Assembly: GCA_910577765.1 (NCBI GenBank)
Contig: CAJTOV010000050.1
Coordinates: forward strand, 4,443-23,254
Length of the DNA: 18,812 nt
Source of the DNA: an uncultured Lachnospiraceae bacterium
GTDB taxonomy: Bacteria; Bacillota; Clostridia; Lachnospirales; Lachnospiraceae
Direction: 5' to 3'
In this document: positions 7,952 to 15,026 of the stretch, in pieces
Layout: each line of letters starts with the position of its first letter
Position numbering within the stretch: the first letter of the stretch is position 1
The notes under the pieces: generated by a model
The model's database searches: none
Seen by the model: only the letters and a program-made list of their open reading frames with translations
Told to the model about the DNA's origin: nothing
Translations under genes and position numbers: made by a program

Positions 7952-9097
7952 ATGAGAAAGAAAACAGCAAGTGTTGTACTGGCCATAACTATGGCGGTTC
8001 TGACCGGGTGCTCCGGAGGCAGCAGCTCTGTGTCCTCCGGTGCGGCCGAAGCGCCTGCTTTGGATGCGACAGCCGGTGCGGAAGAACCTTCCGGCGCAGC
8101 CTCTGGTAATGAATCCCCGGATTCCGGGGAAGCGGGAGAGAAGGTGGCTGTCGACGAATCCTATACCTGGACCGTAGCCATGAATGTGGCGGAAACCACA
8201 CTGAATTACAAGATGATGGAGAAGTTCAAAGAACTGATTGAGGCCAGAAGCGACGGAAAGATCACACTGAATCTCTATGCCAACGGCCAGTTGGGCAATG
8301 ACACCGAACAGATGCAGGGCCTGATTGAGGGAAGCAATGATTTTGTCACCACCATAACCAGCGGCCTGACTTCTTTTGTCCCGGCCTACGGAGTCTTTGA
8401 CCTGCCTAATGCATTTCCTGATCTGGATACCATGCGGAAGGTGCTGGATGATGAGACCTTTGTAAGTACCCTGAACAAGGATTCCGCCACTACCAATGTA
8501 CGCCTGATGGGCATGGCGGACGCAGGATTCCGCCAGACCACCTCCAACCGGGAGATTCACGAAGTTGGCGATTTCTCCGGTCTGAAGATCCGGGTAATCC
8601 AGAATCCGTACCACATTGCTTACTGGCAGTCCCTGGGGGCCAATGCCCTGGCCATGGATTTCAGCGAGGTGTATGTGGGCCTGCAGCAGAAGACTATTGA
8701 TGCCCAGGAAAATCCTTACATGAACATTGTGGCCAACAAGTTTTATGAGACCCAGGACTATGTGATCGAGACCAACCATCTGGGCCATGTGATTGTGTTT
8801 CTGATGAATGACAGTCTATATACCAGCCTTCCGGCACAAGTCCAGGAGCTGGTGGATGCCTGTGCCCAGGAAGCAATCGTATATACACGGGGACTGGCAG
8901 ACGAAAGCATCGCCCAGGACAAGGCTACCATTGAAGCCAGCGGCACTGCCATCATCTCCCTGGATCCGGCGGTTCAAAAGGAGATGAAGGAGAAGGCATC
9001 CGGTGTCTATGACCAGGTGCGCCAGGACGTGGGAGACCAGCTGGTGGACGCTTTGCTGGACGCTATTGATGCTGCCGGTTCAAATACCCATCAGTGA
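7952..9097 (+). CDS. dctP: TRAP transporter substrate-binding lipoprotein (DctP family)
   Basis: A 381-residue extracellular solute receptor. It begins with a lipoprotein signal peptide ending in the lipobox LTGC (Cys20), consistent with anchoring to the outside of a Gram-positive membrane. A 45-residue Ser/Ala/Gly/Glu linker follows, then the DctP domain from about residue 70 with ANGQLGNDTEQMQGLIEG, the GFRQTTSNREI segment, the GLKIRVIQNP motif whose Arg normally salt-bridges the substrate carboxylate, and VYVGLQQKTIDAQENP. The Arg suggests a carboxylic acid substrate. It is the third gene of the dctQ-dctM-dctP-amidohydrolase operon. Confidence 0.95.
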   Translation: MRKKTASVVLAITMAVLTGCSGGSSSVSSGAAEAPALDATAGAEEPSGAASGNESPDSGEAGEKVAVDESYTWTVAMNVAETTLNYKMMEKFKELIEARSDGKITLNLYANGQLGNDTEQMQGLIEGSNDFVTTITSGLTSFVPAYGVFDLPNAFPDLDTMRKVLDDETFVSTLNKDSATTNVRLMGMADAGFRQTTSNREIHEVGDFSGLKIRVIQNPYHIAYWQSLGANALAMDFSEVYVGLQQKTIDAQENPYMNIVANKFYETQDYVIETNHLGHVIVFLMNDSLYTSLPAQVQELVDACAQEAIVYTRGLADESIAQDKATIEASGTAIISLDPAVQKEMKEKASGVYDQVRQDVGDQLVDALLDAIDAAGSNTHQ

Positions 9098-9114
9098 GAA
9101 ACGGAGCAGTATAA

Positions 9115-10281
9115 ATGGATGCTTTGATCTTAAAAGGCGGAGAAGTGTATGATCCGCTGACAAAGGAAAGAAAGAAAAGGGACCTGGGAATCCGGGACGG
9201 GATTCTGGTTCCGCCGGAATCCATTCCCCATAACCAGGCTTATACGGTCAATGGGGAGGGATGTCTGGTGGTCCCCGGTCTGATCGACTATCATGTGCAT
9301 CTTTATACCGGCTGTGACGGCGGCGTCCCGGCAGACCTTCTGTGTCCGCCTTCCGGGGTGACTACCGCAGTGGATGGAGGAACCTGTGGTGTCAGTACCT
9401 TCGGTACCTTCAAATGGAAGGATGCAGACCCGTCCGTCACCCGGGTCCTGGGCTTCCTCCATGTGGCTTCCTCCGGCCTTGCGTCTGCGGTCATGCCGGA
9501 AAACATGAACCCGGATTATTTTGAGAAAGAGAAAATACTGGAGCTGTTCCGCCAGTATCCGGGGATTCTCAAAGGGCTGAAATTCCGGATTTCCAGGAAT
9601 ATTGTAGGCCCTACGGGACTGACCCGGGAGCCTCTTATCAAAGCCCTGGAAATCGCCCAGGAGGCCGGCTGCCCTCTGGTGGTCCATGTCAATGACCCGG
9701 TCATTCCCATGGAGGAACTGGCGGAGATGCTGCGGCCAGGGGACGTATTCTGCCATATGTACCAGGGTCATGGGGACACCATTCTGGATACTTCCGGCTA
9801 CATAAAGCCCGGCATCCTCCGGGCAAGGAAGCGGGGCGTATTATTTGACGCCAGCAATGGGCGGGGAAACTTTGATTTCAACGTGGCCTGCCCGGCCATG
9901 GACCAGGGCTTCTGGCCGGATATTATCAGCAGCGACATCAGTCCCATAAGCCTGTTTCGCCAGCCGGCCGTCAGCCTTCCCTGGCTCATGGCAAAGTATC
10001 TGGCTTTCGGCATGGACCTCTGGCAGGTTCTGGACCGGGTGACCCTTCACCCGGCCCGCCAGCTTGGCCTGGAAGAACTTGGCACACTGGCTGAAGGTAC
10101 TGTAGCCGACTTAACTGTACTGCGTATTCAGGAACAGAAAGTAAGATTCTATGACTGGAAAGGCCAGTCCATTTCCGGTTCCCAGGTCATTGTACCGCAG
10201 ATGACAGTGAAAGGAGGGCGGATTGTGTATTGTCAGGCTGGGATAGGGGGAGTTTTAACTATTCGCGAAACAACACTTTAA
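9115..10281 (+). CDS. Amidohydrolase/deacetylase family metallohydrolase (cog3964, dihydroorotase-like)
   Basis: A 388-residue amidohydrolase-superfamily enzyme resembling the cog3964 group, often mislabelled dihydroorotase. Expected metal ligands are all seen: H60 and H62 in DYHVH, Lys156 in GLKFRIS (the probable carboxylated bridging lysine), H191 in VVHVND, H214 and/or H219 in CHMYQGHGD, and D274 in SSDIS. Characterised cog3964 members cleave small acetylated compounds, so deacylation of what the TRAP system imports is a fair inference; the substrate is unknown. It starts 18 bases after dctP and ends the operon. The last 13 or so residues (from GIGG) may not be native: the stop codon sits within an inverted repeat at the phage border. 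Confidence 0.85.
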   Translation: MDALILKGGEVYDPLTKERKKRDLGIRDGILVPPESIPHNQAYTVNGEGCLVVPGLIDYHVHLYTGCDGGVPADLLCPPSGVTTAVDGGTCGVSTFGTFKWKDADPSVTRVLGFLHVASSGLASAVMPENMNPDYFEKEKILELFRQYPGILKGLKFRISRNIVGPTGLTREPLIKALEIAQEAGCPLVVHVNDPVIPMEELAEMLRPGDVFCHMYQGHGDTILDTSGYIKPGILRARKRGVLFDASNGRGNFDFNVACPAMDQGFWPDIISSDISPISLFRQPAVSLPWLMAKYLAFGMDLWQVLDRVTLHPARQLGLEELGTLAEGTVADLTVLRIQEQKVRFYDWKGQSISGSQVIVPQMTVKGGRIVYCQAGIGGVLTIRETTL

Positions 10282-10290
10282 CGAATAGTT
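10257..10290. repeat. Inverted repeat at the host-phage border (candidate attachment or junction site)
   Basis: AACTATTCG (10257-10265) and CGAATAGTT (10282-10290) form a perfect 9-bp inverted repeat with a 16-base centre that contains the amidohydrolase stop codon. Phage-type genes begin 23 bases later with no room for a full promoter. A recombinase site, or a terminator without a T-tract, are both possible. The repeat was not found again in this window, so a matching right end would have to lie beyond it. Confidence 0.4.
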
Positions 10291-10313
10291 GATGCTGTAA
10301 AAGGACTATGAAA

Positions 10314-11588
10314 ATGAAAAAGTTAATATCGGCTGCGCTGGTATGCCTGCTTCTGGTATTGCAGGTCTTCCCGGTGTATGCACAGACTTCTACATCCAGT
10401 AACTGGGTTGCGGATGCCAGAAAGGCATCCCCCAGTGACTGGAATTTTTTTACCCCTGAATCGGAATTTGGGATTTCTCCGGCGGCTGGCAGTCTGCCGG
10501 ATGTAACAACTACAGCTTCTTATAAAGACATAGCTCTGGTCTTGCAGTATTATGATATGTCTTCAAATTACAAGACTGCCAGGGTTACGTTTAATTCCAG
10601 TTATTATGCTTCATTACCCGTCCCTTCTGATCTGGCCCGTATTGATAATATCCAGATTAGGGTTGGTCCGACTTCACTTCCTGCTCCGGGGAATTATTCG
10701 GTCAAGATGAAATTTTCTTCTAATACTGGCATTGAATATAGCCGTTTTTTGTTCGGCTCCTGGAAAAATAATACAAATGCTACTACGTCCGCTTCTTCTA
10801 CAAGTAGCAAGGCTGTTTTTTCCCAGTTTTCAGGTGACTGGTCTGCTGTTTCTACTGTACAGATTGGTTCTGGTGTTTATCTTTATTTTAATGCATATCC
10901 AAAGAACACGGGTGCGTCTACTTTGCCATATGGCGGTTATGTATCTTTGGAATTTACAAAAACCACCGCCACTCCGGATTACACCACGGCAGGCGGTCCC
11001 CAGTCCTCCCAGGATATTCAGCAGGATATCTCAAACAGTACAGGCCAGATCGCCGACAACACGGAAGCCATTAACGGCACCCTAAAGGAACTGATCCAGC
11101 ACATCAGTAACCAGCTTGCCGCCCTCTGGGACCAGATGTACAACTTCATGCACGTACCCCTGGTAAACAACGACAACGCCCGCACCCAGCGCATCATTGA
11201 CCGCCTGGATGAAGGCTTTGACATCAACGTGGAGACCATAGACCGTAATTTTCATGACCTGATGGCCAATGACGATAAAAACACAAATACAGTGGTAAAC
11301 GGGTTTGATAATAGTAAATTCAACAGCGCCAATAACCAGCTCCAGGCGTCCATTGATGTTTACGATAAAACAGAAACCGACATATTCGACAGTGTAAAAG
11401 GTGACATTACCGGGTTCCAGATACCGGACTTTACGTCCAATGTCCAGGTGCTGGCCGCTGTCGGGTTCAGCAGTAATTATCTTCAGCGGCTCTTTAACGC
11501 TATCGGTCTTTTTAACCTCCCGGTGACCGTTTCCCTGGTTATGATCTTTGTGCTGATGGTCCTGGGATATTACAGGGTGAGGAATTAG
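10314..11588 (+). CDS. pIII-like adsorption/minor coat protein of an inovirus
   Basis: The first phage gene. The product (424 residues from this ATG, 8 bases after AAAGGA; an ATG at 10308 is only 2 bases from it) has a signal peptide ending VYA at residue 23, a Ser/Thr/Tyr-rich ectodomain, a coiled-coil middle (about 225-345) and one C-terminal membrane helix followed by YYRVRN. That is the layout of filamentous-phage pIII: exported, anchored by its C-terminus, N-terminal domain binding the host. No residue-level homology could be tested. The first half (to about 10970) is clearly richer in AT and T-ending codons than the second, suggesting that the receptor-binding part was exchanged. The next gene starts 2 bases after the stop. 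Confidence 0.65.
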   Translation: MKKLISAALVCLLLVLQVFPVYAQTSTSSNWVADARKASPSDWNFFTPESEFGISPAAGSLPDVTTTASYKDIALVLQYYDMSSNYKTARVTFNSSYYASLPVPSDLARIDNIQIRVGPTSLPAPGNYSVKMKFSSNTGIEYSRFLFGSWKNNTNATTSASSTSSKAVFSQFSGDWSAVSTVQIGSGVYLYFNAYPKNTGASTLPYGGYVSLEFTKTTATPDYTTAGGPQSSQDIQQDISNSTGQIADNTEAINGTLKELIQHISNQLAALWDQMYNFMHVPLVNNDNARTQRIIDRLDEGFDINVETIDRNFHDLMANDDKNTNTVVNGFDNSKFNSANNQLQASIDVYDKTETDIFDSVKGDITGFQIPDFTSNVQVLAAVGFSSNYLQRLFNAIGLFNLPVTVSLVMIFVLMVLGYYRVRN

Positions 11589-11590
11589 GC

Positions 11591-11809
11591 ATGTTTAAAT
11601 TCTTTGAAAGCATTACCGGCATTGTCCAGATTGCGGTGGATTTCATTGTTTCCATGTTCCAGATGGTGGTCTTCCTCTTCGAACAGATACCGAAGGCTCT
11701 GGCCTATGTTGGTGTGGTCACCGCTCTCCTGCCGGCGTTTCTTAAGACATTTGTACTGCTTTTTGTCGGTATCATTGTTGTATTGCAGATTATGAACAAG
11801 GGGTCCTGA
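11591..11809 (+). CDS. Small hydrophobic protein, pVI-like minor coat candidate
   Basis: A 72-residue, almost wholly hydrophobic protein with two or three membrane segments (about 5-33 and 40-68). It starts two bases after the pIII-like stop and is preceded by GGTGAGG. In filamentous phages a small hydrophobic protein encoded right after pIII (pVI) caps the same virion end, so position and character suggest a pVI counterpart. Assignment rests on gene order and hydrophobicity only. Confidence 0.6.
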   Translation: MFKFFESITGIVQIAVDFIVSMFQMVVFLFEQIPKALAYVGVVTALLPAFLKTFVLLFVGIIVVLQIMNKGS

Positions 11810-11810
11810 C

Positions 11811-12008
11811 ATGACAGAATTTTTTGATTTTACCATATGGTTTGCTTCCCAGGCGGTGGCTTTTCTCATGAAGCTTCCCTTCATGTCTGGCTTTTCCTTC
11901 GGCCACATGCTGGTGGCCCTGGTGCTCCTGGGAGTCATTATCACGGCCCTGGTAGGCACCCTGGCCGTTGCGAACCTCTCCCATGAGGCCCGCAGGGGAG
12001 GTAAATGA
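11811..12008 (+). CDS. Small membrane protein of the virion module
   Basis: A 65-residue protein with an amphipathic aromatic start (MTEFFDFTIWF) and one strong membrane helix at about 33-55 (MLVALVLLGVIITALVGTLAVA) followed by a basic tail (HEARRGGK). It starts two bases after the previous stop and overlaps the next gene's region. The form fits inovirus minor coat or assembly proteins; the exact counterpart is not recognisable. Confidence 0.6.
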   Translation: MTEFFDFTIWFASQAVAFLMKLPFMSGFSFGHMLVALVLLGVIITALVGTLAVANLSHEARRGGK

Positions 12009-12010
12009 CA

Positions 12011-12835
12011 ATGAAACGGATTTACCACTTTACTGCTGTCCTGCTCATATGCCTGATTTCCTTCCCGGTCGGGGCCGTTGCCGCTGTTGCAACTCCGTCG
12101 GATGCCCAGGAGAACCCGGTGTATGGCTATATTGATGAACTGTTAAAGGAAATAGACTATGACGATCTCGACGATTACGAAAAGCTTAACCTGCTTGATC
12201 TGTATATTTCTAGTCTTTCCGGCCCTGGCGTGGCCAGTGGTTCAGACGCTGATCTGTCTGATATCCGGCAGTACCTGGCAGACATCCGCAATGTTATTGT
12301 TCCTCCGGAAGCTGAAGAAACTGAGGAGGAAACTTTACTGGTGGATGAACAATCTGTCCCTGCTCTGTACGATGCTGGCGGCTTCAATATTGACCGGAAT
12401 GTTGTTATATACGTAGGCAGGTGGAATGGGCAGTCTGCAAGGCTTGTCCTGCCTGCCGTCACGGAAGCCACTCTCTGGAAGGACCCGGACAGTGGCGCAC
12501 TCTATAACGTGGGTACCAGTAACATTGTCGGCCGTATCTTTTATGGTGATGCTGACTTGACGGACTATAACCAGTATGTATTTACTATGACACCCGCCTT
12601 AAACGGCAATGCATCCACTCTTTATAATGATGGCTACCCCAATTACTGCCGCCGCTACTATGCAAGCGGTGGCCGGATTACCTACACCACTACCTACGGT
12701 AATTTCATCGTAACAGAGGTGGTTAATACCCCGTCCGACGTCCAGGAGGATGTAAACGGCCTTTACCTGCTGGTTCTTATACTGATTGGAGGTGTACAGA
12801 TTTTATGCTTATGGAAGAAATCACGAAACTGGTAG
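12011..12835 (+). CDS. Secreted protein with C-terminal membrane anchor, inovirus module
   Basis: A 274-residue protein, started at the ATG nine bases after GGGGAGG (an ATG at 12005 is three bases from it). It has a signal peptide (MKRIYHFTAVLLICLISF, cleavage near VAA at 24-27), an acidic region (DELLKEIDYDDLDDYEK, then PPEAEETEEETLL), a Tyr/Thr/Asn-rich beta-like domain and one C-terminal helix (LYLLVLILIGGVQILCL) with a basic end. It resembles the pIII-like protein in topology and could be a second tip or adsorption protein. No family recognised. Confidence 0.6.
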   Translation: MKRIYHFTAVLLICLISFPVGAVAAVATPSDAQENPVYGYIDELLKEIDYDDLDDYEKLNLLDLYISSLSGPGVASGSDADLSDIRQYLADIRNVIVPPEAEETEEETLLVDEQSVPALYDAGGFNIDRNVVIYVGRWNGQSARLVLPAVTEATLWKDPDSGALYNVGTSNIVGRIFYGDADLTDYNQYVFTMTPALNGNASTLYNDGYPNYCRRYYASGGRITYTTTYGNFIVTEVVNTPSDVQEDVNGLYLLVLILIGGVQILCLWKKSRNW

Positions 12836-12954
12836 GGGACTTCCCGTCCGGGTATGACGCACTCTTCTATGTCTGCGGCGTGATAGTCCTTCTTTACCTG
12901 CTTGACTGTTTCTATGGCCTGCTCCGGATGCTTGCGGGCCACTATCTGGGGTGA
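12805..12954 (+). CDS. 49-aa membrane protein of the virion module
   Basis: A small gene overlapping the end of the previous one in another frame, starting MLMEEITKLVG after GGAGGT (12788-12793). It has one hydrophobic helix (about 20-45, ALFYVCGVIVLLYLLDCF). Very short single-helix proteins packed before the major coat gene recall pVII/pIX of filamentous phages. The tight packing, ribosome binding site and the absence of any gap in the operon support it as real. Confidence 0.5.
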   Translation: MLMEEITKLVGDFPSGYDALFYVCGVIVLLYLLDCFYGLLRMLAGHYLG

Positions 12955-12959
12955 CGCCT

Positions 12960-13115
12960 ATGTTTGCTGACCTCCAGGTACTTGTCACATGGATTTTTGA
13001 TTCCCTCACACGGATATGGACGGTTATGTTGAATAACTGGGGCTGTATCGGTGTGTGTATTATCGGCTTTCCGGTTCTCCGGAAGCTGGTTAATATCTTT
13101 AGGAAAATATTCTGA
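12960..13115 (+). CDS. 51-aa membrane protein of the virion module
   Basis: Starts five bases after the previous stop with MFADLQVLVTWIFDSL, and has a hydrophobic central part (WGCIGVCIIGFPVL) and a basic end (RKLVNIFRKIF). No strong Shine-Dalgarno is seen, so it may depend on coupling to the upstream gene. Same class as the 49-aa protein. Function unknown. Confidence 0.45.
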   Translation: MFADLQVLVTWIFDSLTRIWTVMLNNWGCIGVCIIGFPVLRKLVNIFRKIF

Positions 13116-13130
13116 AAGGAGAAAAAAGAA

Positions 13131-13454
13131 ATGTTACGTTTTACGGGTATTAATGCGGATACCATCCGTCGCCGTACCAGGGATTTCCTGGCACGTGCAT
13201 ACGCCATGCTCCTGGCCCTGGCCTGCTCCTTCTGCTGTGCTGTCCCGGCCTATGCGTCCGGTGCCGGTACGGAAGGCGGCGCCACCATGACCCAGATTCT
13301 TTCCGGCGTTACGGAACTTCTGACCTGGATTCTTTCCAGCATGACCTCTGTCAGTGCCTGGATTCTTGGCAACTCCCTGGCGTTCATTTACGTCGGCCTG
13401 TTCCTTGCCGGTGCCGCCATGGGCTTTCTGTTCCGCGCGCTCAGAAGTGTCTGA
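13131..13454 (+). CDS. Major coat protein (pVIII-like) precursor, copy 1
   Basis: A 107-residue precursor with a basic leader (RRRTRDFLARAY), a hydrophobic core and a signal-peptidase site after AYA (residue 42). The mature chain would be about 65 residues: a short Gly/Thr/Glu start, an amphipathic stretch, a membrane helix (LAFIYVGLFLAGAAMGFLF) and a short basic end (RALRSV). This is the pVIII plan. It has the best ribosome binding site of the cluster (AAAGGAG, nine bases before ATG), as expected for the most abundant virion protein. The copy at 16289 has the same AYA|S cleavage and nearly equal mature length. Confidence 0.72.
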   Translation: MLRFTGINADTIRRRTRDFLARAYAMLLALACSFCCAVPAYASGAGTEGGATMTQILSGVTELLTWILSSMTSVSAWILGNSLAFIYVGLFLAGAAMGFLFRALRSV

Positions 13455-13468
13455 CGGGGTAGCAGGAT

Positions 13469-13627
13469 ATGGATGTTCTGCTTGCCTTCTTTGATGCCAT
13501 GTGGGGACTGATGTGGCTCCCCCTCATGCACCTGGAATTCGGGTACGTCCTTGTGGCGTGCCCCTTCCTTCTGCTCCTGCTGGCCCTGGTGTTTGGTTCC
13601 GTTATGAATGTAGTCAGGAGGTTTTAA
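13469..13627 (+). CDS. 52-aa membrane protein upstream of zot, copy 1
   Basis: A short gene between the coat and Zot genes: aromatic start (MDVLLAFFDAMWGLMW), a WLPLMHLEFG segment, a Leu-rich helix (LLLLLALVFG) and a basic end VVRRF. Its end overlaps the AGGAGG of the Zot gene, so translation is probably coupled. The ORF at 16631 is at the same place in module B and shares the PLMxLE segment and layout, which supports both as genes. Confidence 0.6.
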   Translation: MDVLLAFFDAMWGLMWLPLMHLEFGYVLVACPFLLLLLALVFGSVMNVVRRF

Positions 13628-13628
13628 C

Positions 13629-14420
13629 ATGCTGTTCTGGTATATACTGCCGTTTGTTCTGTTCGCCGTGTTCCTTTTCCTGGCGTACCATTGGTGGCGT
13701 TTCCGTAATCCTTACAAGCTTATCATGGTCTTTGGTAAAAAGGGTGCAGGCAAGACTACCATGATTACAAAGCTGGCCATGAAATACGCGAAAAAAGGCC
13801 GTGCCTGTTACTCCACGGTCCCGGTTCCCGGTGTATATCTCTTTGACCCGTCCCAGCTCGGCATCGACTCCATTCCCCCGGAGGCAGTCATATTTGTGGA
13901 TGAGGTCGGCATGGTCTGGGATTCCAGGGATTTTAAGAACTTTAAGAACCATACCCGCGACTACTTCAAGCTCCAGCGGCACTACCACCACACAGTCTAT
14001 CTTTTCTCGCAGTCCTTCGACATAGACAAGAAACTGCGTGATCTGACAGACCAGATGTACTTGATCAGGAACTTCTGCAACTGTTTTTCCCTGGCCAGGC
14101 GTATCAATAAAAAGATTACCATTGTCCATGCCGGCAAAAATTCCCAGGGTGAGTCCCATCTTGCGGATGATATGGAATTTGACTCTCTCCTGCTCTTCTG
14201 GTGTGGCTCCATCCAGTTTACCTATATTCCTAAGTATGCGAAATACTTCGATTCCTTTGTGGTGCCGGAACTCAATGACTGTTCTTATGAGTACATCCCC
14301 GGCATCCAGGCCCCGGCCCTCCGTGACCGGATTCACGCCCTCCCTGGTGCCTGCCGCTGTATGGCGCGACGCTTCGCGCGCGCCATACAGCAGGCTATTT
14401 CCGGGAAGCTTAACAGGTGA
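13629..14420 (+). CDS. zot: Zot/pI-family inovirus assembly ATPase, complete copy
   Basis: The hallmark gene of inoviruses: a membrane-bound ATPase that drives extrusion of the virion. The 263-residue product has an N-terminal membrane helix (5-22), Walker A GKKGAGKT (36-43) and Walker B VIFVDEVG (87-94), followed by VWDSRDF and the conserved TVYLFSQSFDIDKKLRDLTDQ segment. The start follows CAGGAGG. Zot proteins of Gram-negative phages carry a membrane helix after the ATPase domain; here it is N-terminal. The C-terminal 25 or so residues (CRCMARRFARAI) are coded by a GC-rich hairpin and have no match in copy 2. It closes the module A operon. Confidence 0.85.
   Translation: MLFWYILPFVLFAVFLFLAYHWWRFRNPYKLIMVFGKKGAGKTTMITKLAMKYAKKGRACYSTVPVPGVYLFDPSQLGIDSIPPEAVIFVDEVGMVWDSRDFKNFKNHTRDYFKLQRHYHHTVYLFSQSFDIDKKLRDLTDQMYLIRNFCNCFSLARRINKKITIVHAGKNSQGESHLADDMEFDSLLLFWCGSIQFTYIPKYAKYFDSFVVPELNDCSYEYIPGIQAPALRDRIHALPGACRCMARRFARAIQQAISGKLNR
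14356..14391. repeat. GC-rich hairpin inside the 3' end of the complete zot
   Basis: GCTGTATGGCGCG (14356-14368) pairs perfectly with CGCGCCATACAGC (14379-14391) over a 10-base loop. It lies in coding sequence near the stop. A comparable GC-rich hairpin lies just after the second zot (17401-17435). Both could be part of a packaging or termination signal in the ssDNA genome; this is inference. Confidence 0.6.
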
Positions 14421-14455
14421 AATATCTGCAAACTAAAGCATCTGAAGGATAAACT

Positions 14456-14515
14456 TTCAGACAATTTTCCCTGGAGGACACTCGATCGGGCTTCCTCGAG
14501 AGAGAATTGTCTGAA
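14456..14515. terminator. Convergent terminator-like inverted repeat, module A
   Basis: TTCAGACAATT (14456-14466) and AATTGTCTGAA (14505-14515) form an 11-bp inverted repeat around 38 bases. It sits between the end of the plus-strand operon and the end of the minus-strand coiled-coil gene and is followed by ATTGTTTTAA. The same arms recur at 17738-17795 in the same position, with an unrelated centre, so it is a conserved part of the module, probably a two-way terminator. Confidence 0.6.
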
Positions 14516-14533
14516 TTGTTTTAAAGTTATATG

Positions 14534-14746
14534 TTACTGTGCTTTTGGTAAGAGATTTTTAGCTTCCAGTACTGCCAGGATTGTTTCAATGTCCTGCCTG
14601 ATTTCCCGGTGTTCCCTTCTATTTTGGAAATCCATGTTTCTTAAGTCATTTCTTATATTGTACATTTCATTTTCCATCATTTCCAGTTTGTTATTAATTG
14701 GCTCTAGCAAAATCTTCATGTTATCAATGAATTCCCGGTCTGTCAT
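14534..14746 (-). CDS. Small coiled-coil protein, copy 1
   Basis: A 70-residue protein that is nearly all charged helix (LEPINNKLEMMENEMYNIRNDLR..), with heptad-like spacing of hydrophobic residues, ending AVLEAKNLLPKAQ. The paralogue at 17808-18041 shares LLxPIxNxL near the start and the same C-terminal signature. It follows AGGAGG and its own near-perfect promoter. It is downstream of the RHH repressor on the same strand, so a partner or antagonist of the repressor is a reasonable guess. Family not recognised. Confidence 0.7.
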   Translation of the reverse strand: MTDREFIDNMKILLEPINNKLEMMENEMYNIRNDLRNMDFQNRREHREIRQDIETILAVLEAKNLLPKAQ

Positions 14747-14777
14747 ATCTCATATCCTCCTCGTATGTGGTGGTTTT

Positions 14778-14805
14778 ATTATAACCTCTTTTGGTTATTT
14801 GTCAA
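14778..14805 (-). promoter_or_regulatory. Promoter with built-in operator for coiled-coil gene, copy 1
   Basis: On the minus strand TTGACA (14800-14805) and TATAAT (14778-14783) are both perfect, 16 bases apart. The spacer holds an inverted repeat: on the plus strand ATAACC-TCTTTT-GGTTAT at 14781-14798. A further GGTTAT is at 14810-14815. A strong promoter covered by a palindrome implies repression by a dimeric DNA-binding protein, perhaps phage-encoded. Confidence 0.7.
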
Positions 14806-15014
14806 TCTCGGTTATGCTGCTCTTCTGAATACCCCCCCAGAGCCATATCCCGGGTAATCAGGTCTTTGATATATCCGCTGAGTTTTGTATATCCCATTCC
14901 TTTCATATGTTCTATAACTGCTGGGTACTCTTCTTCTCGGATGTAGACTTTGACAACTTTGTAAGTATCTTTGTTGTATTCTCGTTTGTAATCTGTTCGT
15001 TTTTGATCGTTCAT
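14802..15014 (-). CDS. Ribbon-helix-helix (Arc/CopG-like) repressor, copy 1
   Basis: A 70-residue protein started at ATG 15012-15014 (AGGAGG three bases before; closer than usual). A basic head (MNDQKRTDYKREYNKD) is followed by a beta strand YKVVKVYI, then two helices (EYPAVIEHMKGM and KLSGYIKDLITRDMA): the plan of RHH repressors. Just upstream lie three copies of a CTAGGACTAG palindromic element, likely its operators. By analogy with phage repressors at this site (for example rstR in CTX phage), it would hold phage gene expression down and give immunity. Copy 2 at 18066 is broken. Confidence 0.72.
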   Translation of the reverse strand: MNDQKRTDYKREYNKDTYKVVKVYIREEEYPAVIEHMKGMGYTKLSGYIKDLITRDMALGGYSEEQHNRD

Positions 15015-15026
15015 GTTCCTCCTATA

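Noticed and set aside
7898..8788. A 296-aa minus-strand reading frame opposite dctP
   Set aside because: It mirrors the codons of the well-supported dctP gene and shows no recognisable domain.
10257..10290. dif/XerCD integration site
   Set aside because: The sequence is a 9-16-9 inverted repeat and does not resemble the 28-bp dif pattern with its 6-base centre; no second copy in the window.
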